64,000 bases of DNA from the NCBI RefSeq assembly GCF_049650445.1, contig NZ_JBASAD010000038.1, positions 1-64,000 on the forward strand, read 5' to 3'. The DNA is from Castellaniella sp049650445. GTDB taxonomy: Bacteria; Pseudomonadota; Gammaproteobacteria; Burkholderiales; Burkholderiaceae_B. The first letter of the stretch is position 1; every line of letters begins with the position of its first letter. The position numbers and the translations under genes are program-made. Shown here piece by piece: positions 41,735-50,967 of this stretch. Under the pieces are notes generated by a model, which was not told the origin of the DNA, ran no database searches, and worked only from the letters and a program-made list of their open reading frames with translations.

Positions 41735-44320
41735 TCAGGCTTCAACCGTGTTGGCGACCGCAGTGAAGTCTTCGATCTGGTCGAAGTTCATGTAGCGGTA
41801 GATGGACTCGCTGTCCTTGGCCAGCAGACCCATGGCCTCGAGGTATTCCTCGCGGGTGGGGATGCGGCCCAGGCCGGAGCAGATCGCTGCCATTTCGGCC
41901 GAGCCCAGGAACACGTTGGAGTTCTTGCCCAGACGGTTGGGGAAGTTGCGCGTGCTGGTCGAGAACACCGTGGCGCCTTCGCGCACCTGGGCCTGGTTGC
42001 CCATGCACAGCGAGCAGCCCGGCATTTCCATGCGGGCGCCGGCCGTGCCGAAGGTGCCGTAGTGGCCTTCCTTGGTCAGTTCGCTGGCGTCCATCTTGGT
42101 GGGCGGGGCGACCCAGAGCTTGGAGGGCAGGTCGCGCTTGCCCTTGAGCAGCGTGGCGGCGGCACGGAAGTGACCGATGTTGGTCATGCAACTGCCGATG
42201 AAGACCTCGTCGATGGCGGTGCCGGCCACGTCGGACAGCGTCTTGACGTCGTCCGGGTCGTTCGGGCAGGCCACGATGGGCTCATGGATGTCCGCCAGAT
42301 CGATGTCGATGACGGCCGCGTAGTCGGCGTCGGCGTCGGGTTCGACCAGTTGCGGGTTCGCCAGCCAGGCTTCCATGTTCTTGATGCGGCGCGCCAGGGT
42401 GCGGGCGTCCTGATAGCCATTGGCGATCATCCACTTCAACAGCGTGATGTTGCTGTTCAGGTATTCGATGATCGGTTCCTTGTTCAGGCGCACGGTGCAG
42501 GCGGCGGCAGAGCGTTCGGCCGAGGCGTCGGACAGTTCGAAGGCCTGTTCGATCTTCAGGTCCGGCAGACCCTCGATTTCGAGGATGCGGCCGGAGAAGA
42601 TGTTCTTCTTGCCCTTCTTTTCGACGGTCAGCAGGCCTTGCTTGATCGCGTACAGCGGGATCGCGTTGACCAGATCGCGCAGCGTGACGCCGGGCTGCAT
42701 TTCGCCCTTGAAGCGCACCAGCACGGATTCGGGCATGTCCAGCGGCATGACGCCGGTGGCGGCCGCGAAGGCGACCAGGCCGGAGCCGGCCGGGAAGCTG
42801 ATGCCGATCGGGAACCGGGTGTGCGAGTCGCCGCCGGTGCCGACCGTGTCGGGCATCAGCATGCGGTTCAACCACGAGTGGATGATGCCGTCGCCCGGAC
42901 GCAGCGACACGCCGCCGCGCGTGCTGATGAAGGCGGGCAGTTCGTGGTGGGTCTTGACGTCCACGGGCTTGGGATAGGCGGCGGTGTGGCAGAAGGACTG
43001 CATCACCAGATCGGCCGAGAAGCCCACGCAGGCCAGGTCCTTGAGTTCGTCTCGGGTCATGGGGCCGGTGGTGTCCTGGCTGCCGACCGAGGTCATGCGC
43101 GGTTCGCAGTAGGTGCCGGGGCGCACGCCCTGACCTTCGGGCAGGCCGCAGGCGCGGCCGACCAGCTTCTGTGCCAGGGAATAGCCCTTGCCGCTGTCGG
43201 CGGGGGATTCCGGCAGGCGGAACAGCGTCGTGGGCGGCAGGCCCAGGGATGCGCGTGCCTTGGCCGTCAGGCCGCGGCCGATGATGAGCGGAATGCGGCC
43301 GCCAGCGCGGACTTCGTCCAGCAGCACGTCGGACTTCAATTGGAATTCGGAGATGACCTGGCCGTTCTTCAGGGCCTTGCCTTCGTAGGGGCGCAGTTCG
43401 ATGACGTCGCCCATGTTCATGGCGGACACGTCCAGTTCGATGGGCAGCGCGCCGGAATCTTCCATGGTGTTGTAGAAGATCGGGGCGATCTTGTTGCCCA
43501 GACAGACGCCGCCGAAGCGCTTGTTGGGCACGAAGGGGATGTCTTCGCCGGTGTACCAGATGACGGAGTTGGTGGCCGATTTGCGCGAGGAGCCCGTGCC
43601 GACCACGTCGCCGACGTAGGCGACCAGATTGCCCTTGGCCTTGAGTTCTTCGATCAGCTTGATCGGACCGACCTGGCCCGGGGCGTCGGGCGTGATGCCG
43701 TCGCGCGGGTTCTTCAGCATCGCCAGCGCGTGCAGCGGGATGTCCGGGCGGCTCCAGGCGTCGGGGGCGGGCGACAGGTCGTCGGTATTGGTTTCGCCGG
43801 TGACCTTGAGCACGGTCAGGGTCAGGCTTTGCGGGACTTCGGGGCGGCTGGTGAACCATTCGGCGTCGGCCCAGCTTTGCAGCACGGCCTGGGCGTGGGC
43901 GTTGCCGGCCTTGGCCTTTTCTTCGATGTCGTGGAAGGCGTCGAAGACCAGCAGGGTCTTCTTCAGGCCTTCGGCGGCGACCGGTGCCTGGTCGGGGTGG
44001 TCCAGCAGTTCGATCAGGGCGCCGATATTGAAGCCGCCCAGCATGGTGCCCAGCAGTTCAGTGGCACGGCGGGCGTCGATCAGGGGGCAGGATTCCTTGC
44101 CCAATGCGACGGCGGCCAGATAGGAGGCCTTGACCTGGGCGGCGTCGTCCACGCCTGCGGGGATGCGGTGCGTGAACAGGTCCAGCAGGAATTCGGCTTC
44201 GCCGGCGGGCGGGTTTTTCAGCAGTTCGATCAGGTCGGCGGTCTGCTTGGCCGTCAAGGGAAGCGGCGGAATGCCGATCGCCTCGCGGGCGGCGGCTTCG
44301 GTGCGGTAGGAGTCCAGCAT
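41735..44320 (-). CDS. acnB: Aconitate hydratase B
   Basis: The 861-residue bifunctional-type aconitase starts with HEAT-like helices (about residues 1-160), followed by the swivelling domain and the iron-sulfur core. SRKSATNSVIWYTGEDIPFVPNK holds substrate-binding residues, and the cysteine ligands include the GCSLCMGNQAQV motif near the C-terminus. It interconverts citrate and isocitrate and may act as an RNA-binding iron sensor. A 21-bp palindrome 72-92 bp upstream is identical to one near mdh and gntR. Confidence 0.97.
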   Translation of the reverse strand: MLDSYRTEAAAREAIGIPPLPLTAKQTADLIELLKNPPAGEAEFLLDLFTHRIPAGVDDAAQVKASYLAAVALGKESCPLIDARRATELLGTMLGGFNIGALIELLDHPDQAPVAAEGLKKTLLVFDAFHDIEEKAKAGNAHAQAVLQSWADAEWFTSRPEVPQSLTLTVLKVTGETNTDDLSPAPDAWSRPDIPLHALAMLKNPRDGITPDAPGQVGPIKLIEELKAKGNLVAYVGDVVGTGSSRKSATNSVIWYTGEDIPFVPNKRFGGVCLGNKIAPIFYNTMEDSGALPIELDVSAMNMGDVIELRPYEGKALKNGQVISEFQLKSDVLLDEVRAGGRIPLIIGRGLTAKARASLGLPPTTLFRLPESPADSGKGYSLAQKLVGRACGLPEGQGVRPGTYCEPRMTSVGSQDTTGPMTRDELKDLACVGFSADLVMQSFCHTAAYPKPVDVKTHHELPAFISTRGGVSLRPGDGIIHSWLNRMLMPDTVGTGGDSHTRFPIGISFPAGSGLVAFAAATGVMPLDMPESVLVRFKGEMQPGVTLRDLVNAIPLYAIKQGLLTVEKKGKKNIFSGRILEIEGLPDLKIEQAFELSDASAERSAAACTVRLNKEPIIEYLNSNITLLKWMIANGYQDARTLARRIKNMEAWLANPQLVEPDADADYAAVIDIDLADIHEPIVACPNDPDDVKTLSDVAGTAIDEVFIGSCMTNIGHFRAAATLLKGKRDLPSKLWVAPPTKMDASELTKEGHYGTFGTAGARMEMPGCSLCMGNQAQVREGATVFSTSTRNFPNRLGKNSNVFLGSAEMAAICSGLGRIPTREEYLEAMGLLAKDSESIYRYMNFDQIEDFTAVANTVEA

Positions 44321-44391
44321 GGAATAATGCCCCAGGAGAGAGGGTTGGAGAACGTGGCTATTTTACCGGTAAGCCAGCGCATCAGGCAATA

Positions 44392-44412
44392 GTCTTATAT
44401 AAGATATAAGAC
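44392..44412. promoter_or_regulatory. 21-bp palindrome upstream of acnB (copy 1)
   Basis: Arms GTCTTATAT and ATATAAGAC surround a 3-bp centre AAG. The whole 21 bp is the exact reverse complement of 54456-54476. It lies 72-92 bp upstream of the acnB start. AT-rich GT...AC dyads of this kind are typical of HutC-type GntR regulators, one of which is encoded at 54564. Confidence 0.7.
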
Positions 44413-44456
44413 CGGAGGCGTGATGTGTTGCATCCAACCCGCCTGGGTGCCGGACG

Positions 44457-44480
44457 GGCGGCGGGGCGCGTCCCGCCGCC
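44457..44480 (-). terminator. GC-rich hairpin after ompW
   Basis: GGCGGCGGG and CCCGCCGCC form a perfect 9-bp stem with a 6-nt loop, 23 bp past the ompW stop. There is no T-run, so intrinsic termination is uncertain. Confidence 0.4.
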
Positions 44481-44502
44481 AGGCGACGTGCCCGGAGTCC
44501 GT

Positions 44503-45135
44503 TCAGAAGCGGTAGCCGACTCCGACGGTGGCGACCCAGGGGTTGATCTTGGCCTTGCCGATGTCCACGCCGTTCAGACGCGCGGTGGAACGGATGTCGA
44601 TGTAGCGCAGATCGGCGTTCAGGAACCAGCGGTCGGTCAGCTTGTAGTCCACGCCGACCTGGGCCGCGACGCCCCAGGAGTCTTTCAGGCTGAGGTTGTT
44701 GCCGGCCAGCGCACCGCTGGTCTTGGTGTCGAAGAAGGTCGTGTAGTTCAGGCCCACGCCCACATAGGGCTGGAAGGTGGCGTCCGGCAGGAAGTGCCAT
44801 TGCAGGCTGAGGGTCGGCGGCAGGTGCTGGGTCGAGCCGATTTTGCCCAGGCCATCGGCGTTGAGGTCGTGCTTGAAGGGGAAGGCGCCCAGCAGTTCGA
44901 TACCGATGTTGCGCGTGGCCATGTAGGTCAGGGTGAAGCTGGGACGGGTGCTGCCGCCGATGTCCAGCTTGACCGTGCCGCCGGCGAGGGTGCCGTTGTT
45001 GGATTGGGGCTCGACGTGCGAGACGCCGACCTTCAGCAGAATGTCACCTGCTTCATGGGCCAGCGCGGGGGCGGCGGCGATCGAGCCGGCGGCCAGGGCG
45101 CAGGCGAGGGCGGTGTGACGAAGGCGGAATGCCAT
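44503..45135 (-). CDS. ompW: OmpW-family outer membrane protein
   Basis: The 210-residue protein has a signal peptide (LACALAAGSIAAAPALA) and the 8-stranded OmpW barrel: GDILLKVGVSHVEP at the start, TLTYMATRNIGIELLGAFPFKHD in the middle and a C-terminal aromatic WVATVGVGYRF. It forms a narrow hydrophobic channel in the outer membrane. An FNR-like box lies 69-82 bp upstream, as in enteric ompW, which is induced without oxygen. Confidence 0.92.
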   Translation of the reverse strand: MAFRLRHTALACALAAGSIAAAPALAHEAGDILLKVGVSHVEPQSNNGTLAGGTVKLDIGGSTRPSFTLTYMATRNIGIELLGAFPFKHDLNADGLGKIGSTQHLPPTLSLQWHFLPDATFQPYVGVGLNYTTFFDTKTSGALAGNNLSLKDSWGVAAQVGVDYKLTDRWFLNADLRYIDIRSTARLNGVDIGKAKINPWVATVGVGYRF

Positions 45136-45203
45136 GGAGGTTCTCCCTGTGTACGGTGTGGTTATGACAGACCGTATTGTGGGGAAACCCGAGATCCGGT
45201 GAC

Positions 45204-45217
45204 TTAATCCGGATCAA
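45204..45217. promoter_or_regulatory. FNR-like box upstream of ompW
   Basis: TTAAT-CCGG-ATCAA differs from TTGAT-N4-ATCAA at one position. Its centre is 75 bp from the ompW start, so activation from position -41.5 would leave a leader of about 34 nt. Confidence 0.6.
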
Positions 45218-45258
45218 GAAAACATGTGTTTCTTACTTATTTATTAGCATTCAGGTCT

Positions 45259-45558
45259 TCAGATCGCCAGGTCCTGGTATTCCGGGTGGCGCCGTACGAA
45301 GGCTGCGACGTATGAACACACGGGCCGGACCTGCCAGCCGTGCGTCCGGGCCGTGTCCAGCCCGAAGCGCACCAGGTCGGCGGCGATGCCGCGACCGCCC
45401 ACGGCGGCCGGCACAAGCGTGTGGGTGAACGACGCGACGGCACCGTCCAGGACGTAGTCCAGCACGCACAGATGACCGTCCTCCGTCCACTCGAAGCGGT
45501 GGGCGCTTTCATTGTGGCGGATGGCGCGGACTGGGGTGGTTTGGGCTTCAGATGACAT
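45259..45558 (-). CDS. GNAT-family N-acetyltransferase, YidJ/YjdJ type
   Basis: The 99-residue protein is a minimal GNAT of the small YjdJ-like group. SFTHTLVPAAVGGRGIAADLVRFGLDTARTHGW contains the acetyl-CoA pyrophosphate loop (GGRGIA), and the C-terminus has CSYVAAFVRRHPEYQDL, a family signature. The substrate is unknown. Its start overlaps the prpD stop by 11 bp, making it the last gene of the methylcitrate operon. The link to propionate metabolism is positional only. Confidence 0.85.
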   Translation of the reverse strand: MSSEAQTTPVRAIRHNESAHRFEWTEDGHLCVLDYVLDGAVASFTHTLVPAAVGGRGIAADLVRFGLDTARTHGWQVRPVCSYVAAFVRRHPEYQDLAI

Positions 45559-46990
45559 AGAGATCCACGTATTCATGTACCGGCATGGCTTCGAGCGCGG
45601 CCTGATCCAGCGACACGTCCAGGATGCGCTGCTGCTGGCGGGGAGGAAACTGGCGAGCCAGATTGGTGCGGAACTTGGCTTCCAGCAGCGGGATGCCGTC
45701 CTTGCGGCGGCGCTTGTGGCCGATCGGGTATTCGCAGACGATCTCGTCGAGCCGGGAGCCGTCCGTGAATTCGACCGTCAGCGCATTGGCGATGGAGCGC
45801 TTGTCCGGGTCGTGATAGTCGGTGGTGAAGGCCGGGTCTTCCACGCAGACCATCTTGTCGCGCAGCGCGTCGATGCGCGGATCGGCGGCCACGGCGTCCT
45901 CGTAGTCACCGGCGGTCAGGCGGCCGAACAGGATGGGCACGGCCACCATGTACTGGATGCAGTGGTCGCGGTCGGCGGGGTTGTTCAGCGGGCCCTTCTT
46001 GTCGATGATGCGGATGCAGGCCTCGTGGGTGCGGATCGTGATCTTCCGGATATCGGCGTCGGTCTTGCCCAGGGATTTCAGCTTTTCGTGGATGTCCATG
46101 GCGCATTCCACTGCGGTCTGCGAGTGGAATTCGGCCGGGAAGGAGATCTTGAACAGCACGTTTTCCATCACGTAGCTGCCGTAGGGGCGCTGAAACTTGA
46201 AGGGCTGGCCCTTGAACAGCACGTCGTAAAAGCCCCAGACCGGCGCGCTCAGCACGGACGGATAGCCCATTTCGCCGGTGCGGGCCATCAGGGCCAGACG
46301 CACGGCGCGGCTGGTGGCGTCGCCCGCCGCCCAGGACTTGCGGCTGCCGGTGTTGGGCGCGTGGCGGTAGGTGCGCAGGCTCTGGCCGTCCACCCAGGCC
46401 AGGGACACGGCGTTGATGGCTTCTTCGCGCGACAGGCCCAGCATCCGGGACACCACGGCGGTGGAAGCGACCTTCACCAGGACCACGTGGTCCAGGCCGA
46501 CCTTGTTGAAGGAGTTTTCCAGCGCGATGCAGCCCTGGATCTCGTGCGCTTTGATGATGCCTTCGAGCACGGCGCGCATGGTCAGCGGCGTCTTGCCGGC
46601 GGCCACGGCGTTGCGTGACAGCCAATCGGCCACGGCCAGGACACCGCCCAGGTTGTCCGACGGGTGGCCCCATTCGGCCGCCAGCCAGGTGTCGTTGAAG
46701 TCCAGCCAGCGGATCATGCAGCCGATGTTGAAAGCGGCCTGCACCGGGTCGAGCTGGAACTGCGTGCCGGGGACCTTGGCACCGTTGGGCACCACGGTGC
46801 CGGGCACGATGGGCCCCATGAGCTTGCGACAAGCCGGGTATTCCAGGGCCTCCAGGCCGCAGCCCAGCGTGTCGATCAGGCAGTTGCGGGCGGTTTCGAG
46901 CGCCAGGGCACTGTCGATCCTGTAGTCGAAGACGTAATCGACGATATCGACCAGGACCTGGTCGGGATCGGGGCGGACATTGGATTGCAT
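45548..46990 (-). CDS. prpD: 2-methylcitrate dehydratase PrpD
   Basis: The 480-residue protein is a MmgE/PrpD family enzyme without an iron-sulfur cluster. Conserved parts include LIDTLGCGLEAL, WLDFNDTWLAAEWGHPSDNLGG and ALENSFNKVGLDHVVLVKVAS. It dehydrates 2-methylcitrate to 2-methyl-cis-aconitate. It lies after prpF in an operon that also has the AcnD/PrpF route for the same step, so the step is duplicated. Transcription is leftward, from prpB. Confidence 0.94.
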   Translation of the reverse strand: MQSNVRPDPDQVLVDIVDYVFDYRIDSALALETARNCLIDTLGCGLEALEYPACRKLMGPIVPGTVVPNGAKVPGTQFQLDPVQAAFNIGCMIRWLDFNDTWLAAEWGHPSDNLGGVLAVADWLSRNAVAAGKTPLTMRAVLEGIIKAHEIQGCIALENSFNKVGLDHVVLVKVASTAVVSRMLGLSREEAINAVSLAWVDGQSLRTYRHAPNTGSRKSWAAGDATSRAVRLALMARTGEMGYPSVLSAPVWGFYDVLFKGQPFKFQRPYGSYVMENVLFKISFPAEFHSQTAVECAMDIHEKLKSLGKTDADIRKITIRTHEACIRIIDKKGPLNNPADRDHCIQYMVAVPILFGRLTAGDYEDAVAADPRIDALRDKMVCVEDPAFTTDYHDPDKRSIANALTVEFTDGSRLDEIVCEYPIGHKRRRKDGIPLLEAKFRTNLARQFPPRQQQRILDVSLDQAALEAMPVHEYVDLYVI

Positions 46991-47060
46991 CTTGGGGTGA
47001 GCCTTCCTTTGGGCGGCATGTCTGCTGCTCGATTGTGTGAGTCAACCGGAGGGCCGGGCA

Positions 47061-48251
47061 CTAAAGCACGTCGCCGGGCACGCGCACCCATCCTTCCATC
47101 AGGACGCGGGCGCTGCGGCTCATGAGTGCCTTGTCGACGACCCAGTCGTCGCCTTGTTGCCGGGCTTGCGCGCCGACCCGCAAGGTGCCGGAGGGGTGAC
47201 CAAAGCATACTGCGTTGCGTTCGCCCCCACCAGCGGCGAGGTTCACGAGCGTGCCGGGAATGGCCGCTGCCGTGGCGATGGCGACGGCGGCCGTGCCCAT
47301 CATGGCATGGTGCAGCTTGCCCATGGACAGCGCGCGCACCAGCAGGTCGATCTCCTCGGCGGCGATCGGTTTGCCGCTGGAGGACACGTAGGGGGCCGGC
47401 TTGGAGACGAACGCAATCTTGGGCGTGTGCTGGCGCTGGGCGATCTCGTCGAGGTGTTCGATCAGGCCCATGCGCAGCGCGCCGTGCGCGCGGATGGTTT
47501 CGAACCGGGCCAGGGCTTTGGCATCGCCGTTGATCGCGTCCTGCAGTTCGGTGCCGGTGTAGCCGACGTCTTCGGCATTGATGAAAATGGTGGGAATGCC
47601 GGCATTGATCAGCGTGGCCTTCAGGGTGCCGATGCCCGGAACCTGCAGCGCGTCGACCAGTTGGCCGGTGGGGAACATCGCGCCGCCCGCGCCTTCTTCT
47701 TCGGCGGCCGGCGCGATGAACTCGAGTGGCACCTCGGCGGCGGGGAAGGTCACGCCATCGAGTTCAAAGTCGCCGGTCTCCTGGACGGCGCCTTGCGTCA
47801 TCGGGACGTGGGCAATGATGGTCTTGCCGATGTTTGCTTGCCAGATGCGGACGGTGGCCATGCCGTCCTGCGGGATGCGCCCGGGGTCGACCAATCCGGC
47901 GGCGATGGCGAAAGGCCCCACGGCCGCCGAGAGATTGCCGCAATTGCCGCTCCAGTCCACGAAGGCCCGATCGATGGAAATCTGACCGAACAGATAGTCC
48001 ACGTCATGATCGGGTCTGCTGCTTTTGGACAGGATGACGGTCTTGCTGGTGCTGGACGTGGCGCCGCCCATGCCATCGGTCTGTTTGCCGTAGGGGTCCG
48101 GGCTGCCGATCACGCGCAGCAGCAGCGCATCGCGCGCCGCGCCGGGTGACTGGGCGGCCGCAGGCAGATCCTGCAGGCGAAAGAACACGCCTTTGCTGGT
48201 GCCCCCGCGCATGTAGGTGGCGGGGATTTTGATTTGCGGTAGGTGAGCCAT
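47061..48251 (-). CDS. prpF: PrpF, 2-methyl-aconitate isomerase
   Basis: The 396-residue protein has two related diaminopimelate-epimerase-like halves. IKIPATYMRGGTSKGVFF at the start contains the conserved catalytic Lys (TSKG), and later come DWSGNCGNLSAAVG and HPSGTLRV. PrpF converts the trans-aconitate product of AcnD to the cis form that aconitase needs. It starts 33 bp after acnD and is always found with it. Confidence 0.95.
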   Translation of the reverse strand: MAHLPQIKIPATYMRGGTSKGVFFRLQDLPAAAQSPGAARDALLLRVIGSPDPYGKQTDGMGGATSSTSKTVILSKSSRPDHDVDYLFGQISIDRAFVDWSGNCGNLSAAVGPFAIAAGLVDPGRIPQDGMATVRIWQANIGKTIIAHVPMTQGAVQETGDFELDGVTFPAAEVPLEFIAPAAEEEGAGGAMFPTGQLVDALQVPGIGTLKATLINAGIPTIFINAEDVGYTGTELQDAINGDAKALARFETIRAHGALRMGLIEHLDEIAQRQHTPKIAFVSKPAPYVSSSGKPIAAEEIDLLVRALSMGKLHHAMMGTAAVAIATAAAIPGTLVNLAAGGGERNAVCFGHPSGTLRVGAQARQQGDDWVVDKALMSRSARVLMEGWVRVPGDVL

Positions 48252-48284
48252 GGCCGATGTCCTGTCGTGTGGCTGTGGTGTGGT

Positions 48285-50879
48285 TCAGGCCGCTGCGTTC
48301 GATTCGATGAAGTCCTGCGCAAAACGCTGCAGCACGCCGCCGGCCTCGTAGATCGACACTTCCTCGGCGGTGTCCAGGCGGCAGGTGACCGGCACCTCGA
48401 CGCGTTCGCCGTTCTTGCGGTGGATGACGAGCGTCAGCGTGGCGTGCGGCGTGCGTTCGCCGACGACGTCGTATGTTTCGGTGCCGTCGATGCCGAGCGT
48501 GTGACGATTCACCCCCGGTTTGAACTCCAGCGGCAGCACGCCCATGCCGACCAGGTTGGTCCGGTGGATGCGCTCGAAGCCTTCGGCGGCGATGGCCTCC
48601 ACACCGGCCAGGCGCACGCCCTTGGCCGCCCAGTCGCGCGATGAACCCTGGCCGTAATCGGCGCCCGCCACGATGATGAGTGGCTGCTTGCGCTGCATGT
48701 AGGTTTCGATGGCTTCCCACATGCGGGTGACCTTGCCTTCGGGTTCGATGCGCGCCAGCGACCCCTGCCTGATCCGGTCGCCGTCCTTCACCATTTCATT
48801 CAACAGCTTGGGGTTGGCAAAGGTTGCCCGTTGCGCGGTGAGGTGATCGCCGCGGTGGGTGGCATAAGAGTTGAAGTCTTCTTCCGGCAAACCCATCTTG
48901 GCCAGATATTCGCCTGCGGCGCTGTCCGGCAGAATGGCATTGGAAGGCGAGAGGTGGTCGGTGGTGATGTTGTCGCCCAGCACCGCCAGGGGGCGCATGC
49001 CGGTCAGCGTGCGTTCGCCTGCCAGCGCGCCCTCCCAGTAGGGCGGGCAGCGGATATAGGTGCTCATGGGGCGCCATTCGTACAATGGGCTGGTATGCCC
49101 GTTGGCCACGAGGTCGCGGGCGAACATGGGTTCGTACACCTGGCGGAAGTGCTCGGGCTTGACGCTGGCGGCGACGATGGCGTCGATTTCCGCGTCGGAC
49201 GGCCAGATGTCCTTGAGCGTGATGGGCTTGCCGTCCCGGTCCTGGCCCAGCGCGTCTTTCTCGATATCGAAACGGATGGTGCCTGCGATGGCATAGGCGA
49301 CGACGAGAGCGGGCGAAGCCAGGAACGCCTGCTTGGCATAGGGGTGGATGCGGCCGTCGAAGTTGCGGTTGCCCGACAGCACGGCGGTCGAGTACAGGTC
49401 GCGGCTGACGACTTCTTCCTGGATTTTCGGGTCCAGCGCGCCGCTCATGCCATTGCAGGTCGTACAGGCGAAACCGACGATGCCGAAGCCCAGTTTTTCA
49501 AGTTCCGGCAAGAGCCCGGAATCCTGGAGATAGAGCTGAACCGCTTTGGAACCAGGCGCCAGGGAGGACTTGACCCAGGGTTTGCGGGTCAGGCCCAGCG
49601 CATTGGCGTTGCGCGCCAGCAGGCCGGCGGAGATGACATTGCGGGGGTTGCTGGTGTTGGTGCAGCTGGTGATCGCGGCGATGATGACGGCGCCGTCCGG
49701 CATCAGGCCGGGCTCGTTTTCCACCGTGCCGGCAATGCCCCGGGCGGCGAGCTCGGAAGTCGGAACGCGGCTGTGCGGGTTCGAGGGGCCGGCGATATTG
49801 CGCACGACGCTGGACAGGTCGAACCGCAGGACGCGCTCGTATTCGGCGGACTTCAGGCTGTCGGCCCAGAGGCCGGTGTGCCTGGCGTAGGTTTCCACCA
49901 GCTTGACCTGTTCGTCCTCTCTGCCGGTCAGTCGCAGGTAGTCGATGGTTTGCTGGTCGATGTAGAACATCGCCGCCGTGGCGCCGTATTCCGGCGTCAT
50001 GTTCGAGATCGTGGCGCGATCGCCCAGGGTCAGGTGGGCGACGCCCTCGCCATGGAACTCCAGATAGGACGACACCACTTTTTCTTTGCGCAGAAATTCG
50101 GTCAATGCCAGCACCAGGTCGGTGGCGGTGCTGCCCGGCTGCGGCTTGCCGGTCAGTTCGACGCCGATGATGTCGGGCAGGCGCATCCAGGATGCGCGCC
50201 CGAGCATCACGCTCTCGGCTTCCAGGCCGCCGACGCCGATGGCGATCACGCCCAGCGCATCGACGTGCGGCGTATGGCTGTCGGTGCCCACCAGCGTATC
50301 CGGGAAGGCCACGCCGTCCTGGGCATGCACCACGGGCGACATCCGCTCCAGGTTGATCTGGTGCATGATGCCGTTGCCCGGCGGGATGACGTCGACGTTC
50401 TTGAAGGCGCGCTTGGTCCAGTTGATGAAATGGAAACGGTCGTCGTTGCGACGGTCTTCGATGGCCCGGTTCTTGTCGAAGGCGTCCCGCTCGAAGCCGG
50501 CATGTTCGACGGCCAGCGAGTGGTCGACGATCAACTGGGTCTGCACCACGGGGTTGATCCGGGCGGGGTCGCCGCCCTTTGCCGCAATGGCTTCGCGCAG
50601 GCCGGCCAGGTCCACCAGCGCGGTCTGCCCCAGGATGTCGTGGCACACCACCCTGGCCGGAAACCAGGGAAAGTCCAGATCGCGCCTGCGCTCGATGAGC
50701 TGCGTGAGCGAATCGTTCAGGATGGCGGGATCACAGCGGCGCACCAGGTTTTCGGCGAAGACGCGCGAGGTGTACGGGAGTGTGTCGTAGGCGCCTGGTT
50801 TGATGGCCTCGACGGCCGAGCGGGCGTCGAAGTAATCCAGCCGGGTGCCGGGCAGGGGCGTGCGATGTGCAGTGTTCAT
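48285..50879 (-). CDS. acnD: AcnD, iron-sulfur-dependent 2-methylcitrate dehydratase
   Basis: The 864-residue aconitase-family protein follows the AcnA domain order. CTNTSNPRNVISAGLLARNA, CTTCNGMSGALDPKIQE and GADYGQGSSRDWAAKG hold the cluster Cys residues and the substrate-binding Arg/Ser. AcnD dehydrates 2-methylcitrate and needs PrpF. It sits between prpC and prpF. The N-terminus LPGTRLDYFDARSAVEAI distinguishes it from AcnA. Confidence 0.96.
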   Translation of the reverse strand: MNTAHRTPLPGTRLDYFDARSAVEAIKPGAYDTLPYTSRVFAENLVRRCDPAILNDSLTQLIERRRDLDFPWFPARVVCHDILGQTALVDLAGLREAIAAKGGDPARINPVVQTQLIVDHSLAVEHAGFERDAFDKNRAIEDRRNDDRFHFINWTKRAFKNVDVIPPGNGIMHQINLERMSPVVHAQDGVAFPDTLVGTDSHTPHVDALGVIAIGVGGLEAESVMLGRASWMRLPDIIGVELTGKPQPGSTATDLVLALTEFLRKEKVVSSYLEFHGEGVAHLTLGDRATISNMTPEYGATAAMFYIDQQTIDYLRLTGREDEQVKLVETYARHTGLWADSLKSAEYERVLRFDLSSVVRNIAGPSNPHSRVPTSELAARGIAGTVENEPGLMPDGAVIIAAITSCTNTSNPRNVISAGLLARNANALGLTRKPWVKSSLAPGSKAVQLYLQDSGLLPELEKLGFGIVGFACTTCNGMSGALDPKIQEEVVSRDLYSTAVLSGNRNFDGRIHPYAKQAFLASPALVVAYAIAGTIRFDIEKDALGQDRDGKPITLKDIWPSDAEIDAIVAASVKPEHFRQVYEPMFARDLVANGHTSPLYEWRPMSTYIRCPPYWEGALAGERTLTGMRPLAVLGDNITTDHLSPSNAILPDSAAGEYLAKMGLPEEDFNSYATHRGDHLTAQRATFANPKLLNEMVKDGDRIRQGSLARIEPEGKVTRMWEAIETYMQRKQPLIIVAGADYGQGSSRDWAAKGVRLAGVEAIAAEGFERIHRTNLVGMGVLPLEFKPGVNRHTLGIDGTETYDVVGERTPHATLTLVIHRKNGERVEVPVTCRLDTAEEVSIYEAGGVLQRFAQDFIESNAAA

Positions 50880-50967
50880 GGCGTCCAGAAGCGATCAGAT
50901 CATGAGCGGTAGGGCCGCGGTGCGGATGGGCCGGGCGCCGTGGCGCCCGGCCCGCGCTCCGAGGGTG

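Noticed and set aside
41651..44392. A 913-codon open frame opposite acnB
   Set aside because: It is a low-information antisense frame; acnB on the other strand is complete and unmistakable.
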